A stretch of 64,000 bases of DNA from assembly GCF_900110575.1 (NCBI RefSeq), contig NZ_FOEF01000026.1, forward strand, positions 1 through 64,000, in the 5' to 3' direction. The stretch is from Amycolatopsis saalfeldensis (GTDB lineage Bacteria > Actinomycetota > Actinomycetes > Mycobacteriales > Pseudonocardiaceae). A program made the position numbers and the translations under genes. Positions within the stretch are counted from its first letter, which is position 1. Every line of letters starts with the position of its first letter. The notes beneath the pieces were generated by a model. That model ran no database searches. It saw nothing but the letters and a program-made list of their open reading frames with translations, and was not told the DNA's origin. Below are positions 58,196 through 64,000 of the stretch, one piece after another.

Positions 58196-58672
58196 ATGAA
58201 GATCAGCGAACTCGCCGCGGCCAGCGGCACCACGACCAAGACCATCCGCTTCTACGAGCAGGCGGGTGTCCTGCCCGAGCCCATCCGCACCCCCAGCGGC
58301 TACCGCGACTACAGCCCCGAGTTCATCGACCGGCTCGGCTTCATCCGCCGCGCCCAAGCAGCCGGACTCACCCTGCGCGAGGTCGGCCAGATCCTGGCCA
58401 TCCGCGACCGCGGTGACGCGCCGTGCGGCCACGTCCGCCACGTACTCAGCGACCGTCTCGACCAGGTCCGCGCCCAGATCGCCGAGCTCGTCACCCTCGA
58501 AAGCCACCTCGGTGCCCTGCTCGCCCACGCCCAGCAAGGCGAACCCACCGAGCACGACAACGCCACCGTGTGCTGGATCCTCGAAACCGAACCGGGCGCC
58601 CGAACCGACGCCGCTGAAGGTTCTCCACGTCATCAGCAGAACCACCCGATCACCGTCAGTTCGGCTGACTGA
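58196..58672 (+). CDS. MerR-family heavy-metal regulator (CueR-like)
   Basis: A 158-residue MerR protein. The N-terminal domain KISELAAASGTTTKTIRFYEQAGVLPEP is the winged helix. RDRGDAPCGHVRHVL has a Cys at the metal-site position near residue 78, and the C-terminus ATVCWILE has the second Cys, as in heavy-metal MerR proteins. It is divergent from copZ with the MerR-type operator between, so it likely activates copZ-copA on Cu(I). An AAGGAGG box precedes the ATG. Confidence 0.87.
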   Translation: MKISELAAASGTTTKTIRFYEQAGVLPEPIRTPSGYRDYSPEFIDRLGFIRRAQAAGLTLREVGQILAIRDRGDAPCGHVRHVLSDRLDQVRAQIAELVTLESHLGALLAHAQQGEPTEHDNATVCWILETEPGARTDAAEGSPRHQQNHPITVSSAD

Positions 58673-58822
58673 AGGTCATCCTTGGCTTACTCGGCGTGCG
58701 CCCAAGCAAGACGGCGAAGTCTGAGAGGACGAACTCGTCTGCGACGATAAAGATCGACTCGTGGCATTTTGTCCGCGAACATCGATCATCACGGTCAGCG
58801 GGAGCGGAAGGACGAGCCACGC

Positions 58823-59419
58823 GTGAACCTGGGGCTCGTCGGCCAGGCCGTGGGGATGTTCGTGGTCACCAACATCGACGACATCGTCGTCCTGGCCTTG
58901 TTCTTCGGTCAGGCCGCTGGGCACCGCGGCGCTGCCACCAAGGTCGTGGTCGGACAGTACCTCGGGTTCGCGGCCATCCTGGCCGCCTCGGTCGTCGGTG
59001 CCCTCGGCGCGGAACTGCTGCCCGAAACCATGATCTCCTATCTCGGTCTGCTGCCGCTCGCGCTGGGACTCCGCGCGGCCTGGCGAGCCTGGCGCGATCG
59101 CCGGGACACCACGCACGGTGAACAGGTACCGGCACAGGCACCGGCCATGCTGGCGGTCGCCGCGGTGACCTTCGCCAACGGCGGCGACAATATCGGTGTC
59201 TATGTCCCGGTCTTCGCGAATGCCGGACCAGGCGGCTTGGTCGTGTTTACCGTCGTGTTCCTGGCGCTGGTCGCACTCTGGTGCGCGCTGGGTCGGTTGT
59301 TCGCCCGGCGCCCGCTGATCGCTCGCGCCCTGGCCCGCTGGGGCCACATCCTGCTGCCCGTCGTCCTGATCGGGATCGGACTGGTCATCCTGATCGAAGG
59401 CAGCGCGTTCGGGCTATGA
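58823..59419 (+). CDS. CadD-family cadmium resistance transporter
   Basis: A 198-residue membrane protein with about five helices. TNIDDIVVLALFFG in helix 1 and NGGDNIGVYVPVFA in the second half are the acidic CadD signatures. It would export Cd2+. The GTG at 58823 is chosen by family alignment; an in-frame ATG at 58769 would add 18 polar residues. It overlaps the DinB paralogue by ATGA and follows the CueR-like gene by about 150 bp. Confidence 0.82.
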   Translation: MNLGLVGQAVGMFVVTNIDDIVVLALFFGQAAGHRGAATKVVVGQYLGFAAILAASVVGALGAELLPETMISYLGLLPLALGLRAAWRAWRDRRDTTHGEQVPAQAPAMLAVAAVTFANGGDNIGVYVPVFANAGPGGLVVFTVVFLALVALWCALGRLFARRPLIARALARWGHILLPVVLIGIGLVILIEGSAFGL

Positions 59420-59997
59420 CGTCGCCTACCGCGAACAGTCGCACGAACGGGCTGGCGCGGGTGGACACTGGATGCATGGATCTGCATGCCGTGCACGAGG
59501 AGATGGAGCGAGCGCGGGCGAGCTTCCACCAAGCGCTCGATAGCGCGTCGGAGGCCGACCTTCGTCGCCGATCCGATGGCACCCGGTGGAACAACAAGCA
59601 ACTGTTGTTCCACATGCTGCTCGGCTACCTGATCATGCGTGCGCTGATGAATCTGGTCCGCCTGTTCGGCCGCCTGCCCGCCGGAGTCAGCCGGGCTTAC
59701 GCGCGATTGCTCAATAAGGCGACGCGCCCCTTCGATGTCGTGAACTATGCCGGCTCCGCTCTCGGCGGCACGTTCCTCACTCCACGGCGGATGGGGATCA
59801 TGTTCGATCATGTGATCGCGGCGCTGCACCGCAGACTCGACGCAGAGGCCGTTATCGACCTTGGCCGGGGCATGCACTATCCGACCCGGTGGGATCCGTT
59901 CTTCCAGGACTTCATGACTCTGGCCGACGTGTACCGATTCCCGACTCAGCACTTCGATTTCCATCGCCGTCAGCTCACGCTCGGCGCCGGTGGATGA
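59416..59997 (+). CDS. DinB-superfamily protein (paralogue of 33015-33593)
   Basis: A 193-residue protein, by eye about two thirds identical over its last 140 residues to the protein at 33015-33593 (shared FHMLLGYLIMRAL, RLFGRLP, ARGMHYPTRWDPFF-type segments). It overlaps the CadD gene (ATGA), so the two are translationally coupled. A link with metal resistance is suggested by both copies lying beside metal-transport genes. The biochemical role is unknown. Confidence 0.75.
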   Translation: MTSPTANSRTNGLARVDTGCMDLHAVHEEMERARASFHQALDSASEADLRRRSDGTRWNNKQLLFHMLLGYLIMRALMNLVRLFGRLPAGVSRAYARLLNKATRPFDVVNYAGSALGGTFLTPRRMGIMFDHVIAALHRRLDAEAVIDLGRGMHYPTRWDPFFQDFMTLADVYRFPTQHFDFHRRQLTLGAGG

Positions 59998-60003
59998 TGC
60001 TCG

Positions 60004-60843
60004 CTACCGGACGGGTGAGCGGCGTTCGATGAGCACGGTGTCGTGCCAGACGCCATCGACCTGGGCGATGCGTTCGCGGATGCCGACGGTGCGGTAGCCG
60101 GCAGCGTGGTGCAGCGCGATGCTGGCCCGGTTCTCGGTGAAGATCGCGGTCTGCAGGGTCCACAGCCCGGCGGCGTCGGCGGCGGTGACTTGCTTGTGCA
60201 GCAAGGCTTTGCCGATGCCCCGGCCACGGTGGCCGTCGGCGACGTAGACCGAGGTTTCCGCGACACCGGAGTAGCAGTCCCGTGTGGACACCGGGCTGGC
60301 CGCGGTCCAGCCGACGACCTCGCCGTCGAGTTCGGCGACCCAGCGGTGCTCGGGTAGCCATTTCGCGTCCAGGCTGGCCCGGCTGGGCACGGTGGTCTCG
60401 AAGGTCGCGATCCCGGTGGCGATGCCTTCGCCGTAGATGCGCCGAACCGCGGCCCAGTCGTCCGGTTCGAGGGCGCGGACGGTGACGTCGGCCGGGACGT
60501 CGTCGGGGCAGCACGGGCGCGGGGCGAGCAGGCCCATCACGGCGTCGGCGGCGTGCGGGAGTCCGGCGCAGCAGGCTTCGTTGACGGTGACGATCGTGGC
60601 GGTGCCCTCCTTGCGGAGGCGGACGAAGCCGACGTCGGCGAGCTTGCGCACGTGGTGTGAGGTGGTGGACTGGCTGGTGCCGAGGATCTCGGTCAGCGCG
60701 CCCACTGTGATGCCTTTCGGGCTGGTGGCCACCGCGTGCAGCAGCCGGACCCGGACCGGCTCGGCCAGGCAGGCGAACCAGTCGGCGTAGGTGGCGGCCT
60801 CGCCGGTGGGCAGGACTTGGGCCTGGGGCAGCGCGATCGGCAT
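60004..60843 (-). CDS. ArsR regulator fused to a GNAT acetyltransferase (ArsN-like)
   Basis: A 279-residue fusion. Residues about 18-110 are an ArsR winged helix (TSQSTTSHHVRKLADVGFVRLRKEG) with Cys pairs NEACCAG and PRPCCPDD that could bind arsenite. Residues about 118-275 form a GNAT domain of the phosphinothricin acetyltransferase type (IYGEGIATGIATFET, YVADGHRGRGIGKALL). ArsN-type acetyltransferases modify organoarsenicals such as arsinothricin. It is divergent from the flavoprotein-MFS genes across three ATCGAT pairs. Confidence 0.85.
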   Translation of the reverse strand: MPIALPQAQVLPTGEAATYADWFACLAEPVRVRLLHAVATSPKGITVGALTEILGTSQSTTSHHVRKLADVGFVRLRKEGTATIVTVNEACCAGLPHAADAVMGLLAPRPCCPDDVPADVTVRALEPDDWAAVRRIYGEGIATGIATFETTVPSRASLDAKWLPEHRWVAELDGEVVGWTAASPVSTRDCYSGVAETSVYVADGHRGRGIGKALLHKQVTAADAAGLWTLQTAIFTENRASIALHHAAGYRTVGIRERIAQVDGVWHDTVLIERRSPVR

Positions 60844-60855
60844 GCCGCCCAGTAT

Positions 60856-60929
60856 ATCGATCGGAATCGATGGTTGTATCTATCGATGTCGGTCGATACT
60901 CTCGGCCGTGTCAATCGAGCTGGATCGAT
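60856..60929. promoter_or_regulatory. Three ATCGAT-N4-RTCGAT pairs, probable ArsR operators
   Basis: Hexamer pairs lie at 60856/60866, 60882/60892 and 60914/60924, each with 4-nt spacing (10-bp period), using ATCGAT, GTCGAT or ATCGAG. They fill the divergent gap between the ArsR-GNAT fusion (60843) and the flavoprotein (60944), the expected place for its operator. Confidence 0.75.
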
Positions 60930-60943
60930 GGAAGAGGTGCGGG

Positions 60944-62278
60944 ATGAGCGACCTGCCTGTGGTGGTGGTCGGTGCGGGACCGGTGGGGCTGGCCGCCGCG
61001 GCGGAACTGGTCGAGCGGGGACTGACCCCGTTGGTGCTCGAACGTGGTGAACGTGCGGGTGCGGCCGTGGCGCAGTGGCATCACGTGCGGTTGTTCTCCC
61101 GCTGGGCCGAGCTGGTCGCCCCGGCCGCGCGTCGTCTGCTGGAACCGCAAGGCTGGCAGGCCCCCGACGCCGAGGGCTATCCAACCGGGGCGGAGTGGGC
61201 ACGGCTGTACCTGCGCCCGCTGGCCGACGCGCTCGGCGACCGAGTCCGGTTCGGCAGCGAGGTCGTCGGGGTCGCACGCCGCGGCCGGGACCGTGTGGTG
61301 GATACCGGACGAGAGTCCGAGCCACTGACCGTGCACGTCCGCACCGCCGACGGCCGCGAGGAGCGGATCACCGCGAGCGCCGTGATCGACGCCTCCGGGA
61401 CATGGACCTCGCCGAACCCGCTGGGTGGAGACGGGCTGCCCGCGATCGGCGAAACCGCCGCCGCCGACCGGATCGCCTACCAAGTCCCGGACCTCACCGA
61501 TGCGACGGTGGCCGCGCGGTACGCGGGCAAGCACGTGGTGGTCGCCGGCAGCGGGCACTCGGCGCTGACCGCACTGGTCGCCTTCGCCGGGCTGGCCGAG
61601 CAGCAGCCGTCGACCCGGATCACCTGGCTGCTGCGCCGCGGCGCAGTCGGCACCGTGTTCGGCGGCGGCGAGGCCGACCAGCTCCCGGCCCGTGGCGCAC
61701 TGGGCCTGCGGGCCAAGGCCGCGGTCGAGGCCGGGCACGTCCGCGTGGTCACCGGCTTCCGCACCGACGCCGTCGAGCCCGACGGTGACCGATTGGTGCT
61801 GCGGTCCTCGGCGGGGCAGCGGCTGGAGGCGGCGGACGAGGTCGTGGTGCTCGCCGGGTTCCGGCCGGACCTGTCGTGGCTGTCCGAAGTGCGCCTGGCG
61901 TTGGACGCGACGCTGCAGGCGCCGGTCGCGTTGGCGCCGCTGATCGACCCGAACGTGCATTCCTGCGGCACCGTCTACCCCCACGGAGCGAAGGAACTCA
62001 CGCACCCGGAGTCGAACGTCTTCCTGGCCGGGATGAAGAGCTACGGCCGCGCGCCGACCTTCCTGGCAATGACCGGGTACGAGCAGGTCCGCTCGATCGC
62101 CGCCGCGCTGGCCGGTGACCGCGAGTCCGCCGAGCGGGTGGAGCTGGTGCTGCCCGAAACCGGCGTCTGCGGCGGCTCGGGCGTGTTCGACGCGCCGGCC
62201 GAGGACCAGGCAGGCGGCTGCTGCGGCACCCCAAGCGGCCCGGAGGTGCTGACGCTGTCCGCGCCGTCGGCCCGCTGA
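60944..62278 (+). CDS. ArsO-like flavin monooxygenase
   Basis: A 444-residue two-Rossmann flavoprotein with the FAD motif GAGPVGLAAAAEL at residues 9-21 and the second nucleotide loop AGSGHSALTAL near 203. The C-terminal segment reads VCGGSGVF and GGCCGTPSG, Cys-rich and fit for thiophilic ligands. It is the first gene of the arsenic-type operon opposite ArsR-GNAT. It may oxidise an organoarsenical or a thiol adduct; the reaction is inferred from context. Confidence 0.8.
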   Translation: MSDLPVVVVGAGPVGLAAAAELVERGLTPLVLERGERAGAAVAQWHHVRLFSRWAELVAPAARRLLEPQGWQAPDAEGYPTGAEWARLYLRPLADALGDRVRFGSEVVGVARRGRDRVVDTGRESEPLTVHVRTADGREERITASAVIDASGTWTSPNPLGGDGLPAIGETAAADRIAYQVPDLTDATVAARYAGKHVVVAGSGHSALTALVAFAGLAEQQPSTRITWLLRRGAVGTVFGGGEADQLPARGALGLRAKAAVEAGHVRVVTGFRTDAVEPDGDRLVLRSSAGQRLEAADEVVVLAGFRPDLSWLSEVRLALDATLQAPVALAPLIDPNVHSCGTVYPHGAKELTHPESNVFLAGMKSYGRAPTFLAMTGYEQVRSIAAALAGDRESAERVELVLPETGVCGGSGVFDAPAEDQAGGCCGTPSGPEVLTLSAPSAR

Positions 62279-62284
62279 TCCGGC

Positions 62285-63499
62285 GTGGCCGTCTCGCGAA
62301 CACTGCCCGAACCGGACGCCGCGACGCGCGTCGGGTTGCGGCAAGTCCTGGTCGTGCTGTGCGCCACGGAGATCACCAGCTGGGGCGTGCTGTACTACGC
62401 CTTCCCGGTGCTGGCCGGGAAAATCACCACGGCCACCGGCTGGCCGACCGCCGCGATCACCGCGGCGCTGTCGGCCAGCCAGCTGGTCGCCGCGCTGATC
62501 GGCATCCCGGTCGGGCGCCGGCTGGATCGCCACGGCCCGCGCGGGGTGATGACCGCGGGCTCGCTGCTCGCCGTCCCGGCCGTGGTCGCCGTCGCGTACG
62601 CACCGAACCTGGCGTGCTTCCTGGCCGCATGGCTGCTGGTCGGGGTGGCGATGGGCGCGGTGCTCTATCCGCCCGCGTTCGCCGCACTCACCCGCTGGCA
62701 CGGCCCGAACCGAATCCGCGCGCTGACGGTCCTGACGCTGGCGGCGGGATTGGCCAGCACCGTGTTCGCGCCGCTGACGGCGTGGTTGTCGACGTGGCTG
62801 GACTGGCGCGGCACCTACCTGGTGCTCGGCGGGATCCTCGCGGTGATCACGATCCCGGGCCACTGGTTCGGGTTGCGCGTGCCGTGGCCGCCACGGCCAC
62901 CGGTCGAGGCGCAGCACGCCCATGCCGCCAATCCGGGACAGGTGGCCCGCAGCCGCAGCTTCGTGGTCCTGGCGGTGGCGTTGAGCATGGCGGCGTTCGC
63001 CACGTTCGCGGTCGTGGTCAACCTGGTACCGCTGCTGGGCGAACGCGGCGTCGGCACGGGAATCGCGGCGGTCGCGCTCGGGCTCGGCGGCGCCGGGCAA
63101 GTCGCGGGCCGGCTCGGCTACGCCACGCTCACCGCGCGGACCAGTATCCGGACCCGGACGGCGCTGATCCTGCTCGCGATGGCGGCCACGACCGCGCTGC
63201 TGGGCATGCTCACCAGCGTGCCCGCGCTGATCGCCGCGGCGATCCTGGCGGGTATGGCGCGTGGGGTGTTCACGCTGCTGCAGGCCACCGCAATCACCGA
63301 TCGATGGGGAGCCACCCACTACGGGCGCCTGATGGGGCTGTTGTCCGCACCGTTGACGATCACGATGGCGCTCGCTCCCTTCGCTGGGGCCGCCCTCGCC
63401 AACCTGCTCGACGGCTACGCGACGACATTCCTGCTCCTGGGCGCGATCACCGTTGGTGCCGCAGCGCTTTCCCTTGCCAGTACACCAAGAACGTCGTAA
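62285..63499 (+). CDS. MFS exporter of the arsenic-type cluster
   Basis: A 404-residue MFS protein with 12 predicted helices. It begins with a GTG 6 bp after the flavoprotein stop. The cytosolic loop after helix 2 reads GRRLDRHGPRGVM (motif A variant). The halves are joined by a loop with HAHAANPGQ. It probably exports the product of the neighbouring flavoprotein or acetyltransferase. It belongs to the monocarboxylate-like subgroup by its first helix (EITSWGVLYYAFPVL). Confidence 0.82.
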   Translation: MAVSRTLPEPDAATRVGLRQVLVVLCATEITSWGVLYYAFPVLAGKITTATGWPTAAITAALSASQLVAALIGIPVGRRLDRHGPRGVMTAGSLLAVPAVVAVAYAPNLACFLAAWLLVGVAMGAVLYPPAFAALTRWHGPNRIRALTVLTLAAGLASTVFAPLTAWLSTWLDWRGTYLVLGGILAVITIPGHWFGLRVPWPPRPPVEAQHAHAANPGQVARSRSFVVLAVALSMAAFATFAVVVNLVPLLGERGVGTGIAAVALGLGGAGQVAGRLGYATLTARTSIRTRTALILLAMAATTALLGMLTSVPALIAAAILAGMARGVFTLLQATAITDRWGATHYGRLMGLLSAPLTITMALAPFAGAALANLLDGYATTFLLLGAITVGAAALSLASTPRTS

Positions 63500-63511
63500 G
63501 GACAGACATTC

Positions 63512-64000
63512 GTGAACGAGATCGACGCACTCGTCATCGGTGCCGGACAGGCTGGGCTCGCTGCCGCGCACGTCCTCCGCGCGGCGGGCCTCGCCCCGGT
63601 CGTGCTGGAAGCCGGCGAGGAGCCCGTCGGGTCGTGGCCGTCCTACTACGACAGCCTCACCCTGTTCTCGCCGGCCCGCTTCAGTGCGCTACCGGGCATG
63701 GCCTTCCCCGGCGACCCCGAGCACTATCCGCACCGCGACGAAGTCGTCGAGTACCTGCGCCGCTACGCCAAGAACCTCGACGCCGACATCCGTACCGGCC
63801 ACCGTGTCGACACCGTGCGGCCCGACGGAACCGGGTTCGTGGCGCGGCTGGCCGACGGAACCGAGTTGCGCTCGGCGATCCTGATCGCCGCGACGGGCGC
63901 GTTCGGCAGACCGTATCGCCCGGCGCTGCCGGGGTTGGACTCGTTCACCGGCACCGTGCTGCACGCCGCCGACTACCGCGAACCGACCGCGTTCGCAGGG
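63512..64000 (+). CDS. Flavoprotein monooxygenase, partial at the right edge
   Basis: The first 163 codons of an FAD/NAD(P) oxidoreductase. The FAD motif GAGQAGLAAAHVL lies at residues 10-22, followed by SYYDSLTLFSPARFSALPGM and the ATG-type loop IAATGAFG. It resembles the flavoprotein at 24093-25145 and ArsO/CzcO-like enzymes. The GTG at 63512 follows the MFS stop by 12 bp with AAGGACA upstream, so it is the third gene of the arsenic-type operon. The rest lies outside the window. Confidence 0.82.
   Translation, partial: MNEIDALVIGAGQAGLAAAHVLRAAGLAPVVLEAGEEPVGSWPSYYDSLTLFSPARFSALPGMAFPGDPEHYPHRDEVVEYLRRYAKNLDADIRTGHRVDTVRPDGTGFVARLADGTELRSAILIAATGAFGRPYRPALPGLDSFTGTVLHAADYREPTAFAG

Noticed and set aside
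60911..63571. An 886-codon open frame on the minus strand, antisense to the flavoprotein and MFS genes
   Set aside because: It is a GC-rich shadow. The plus-strand proteins have clear domains and codon bias, while this translation is Arg/Gln/Gly-rich with no domain.
1..64000. CRISPR arrays, tRNA or rRNA genes
   Set aside because: No regularly spaced direct repeats, cloverleaf-type sequence or rRNA-like stretch was recognised on reading either strand.

Overview
The window is GC-rich actinomycete DNA. Many genes start with GTG, genes overlap by ATGA or GTGA, and several promoters look leaderless (a -10 hexamer about 6 nt before the start codon). Long intracellular signalling proteins, an ECF42-type sigma factor, mycothiol-type DinB proteins and the regulator families fit a Pseudonocardiales-like host (Amycolatopsis or a relative). 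That placement is inference. No rRNA, tRNA or CRISPR was recognised.

Region 1 (1-18.6 kb) is a mixed chromosomal region. It holds small-molecule oxidoreductases with TetR regulators, an esterase, an enoyl-CoA hydratase, a secreted M1 peptidase, an STAND-type NTPase with WD40 repeats broken by a one-base frameshift, small secreted proteins, an AraC-cupin-oxidoreductase operon, and an MFS exporter whose divergent TetR has lost its DNA-binding half. Region 2 (18.6-20.3 kb) is a short mobile-DNA scar: a structured segment that may be the 5' part of a group II intron, two strong terminators, and two genes of integrative-element type. Region 3 (20.4-26.3 kb) holds a YCII/ECF42 sigma operon with an AhpD-like protein, a flavoprotein-MarR pair and methyltransferases.

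Region 4 (26.3-30.8 kb) is a sulfur-handling set: an ArsR-rhodanese sensor, a metallo-beta-lactamase-fold enzyme with two rhodanese domains, an MFS transporter and a cysteine desulfurase, the last three translationally coupled. Region 5 (30.8-41.6 kb) holds metal-efflux genes: a CDF transporter with ArsR, a P1B ATPase with CadC-like ArsR and a thioredoxin-like protein, and an ArsP-type permease behind a CsoR-like operator. Between them lie PhoU-like, DinB, DUF1232 and DUF2218 genes.

Region 6 (41.6-58.7 kb) is a copper and extracytoplasmic-thiol island. It includes a Met/His-rich lipoprotein, three thioredoxin-fold reductases plus a glutaredoxin-like protein, two CcdA-type electron carriers, a CopC-CopD fusion, a peroxiredoxin, a BlaI/CopY repressor with an M56 membrane protease, a SafE-cupredoxin protein, copZ, copA and a CueR-like regulator. 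Four promoters in it share one 23-bp inverted repeat (ATCTACK-N9-MGTAGRT), so one repressor, probably the BlaI-like protein encoded in the middle, may control the whole island. A second control point is a MerR-type promoter with a 19-bp spacer in front of copZ-copA.

Region 7 (58.8-64 kb) has a CadD-like cadmium transporter, a second DinB paralogue, and an arsenic-type cluster: an ArsR-acetyltransferase fusion facing a flavoprotein, an MFS exporter and a second flavoprotein cut by the window edge. Three ATCGAT-type operator pairs lie in the divergent promoter.
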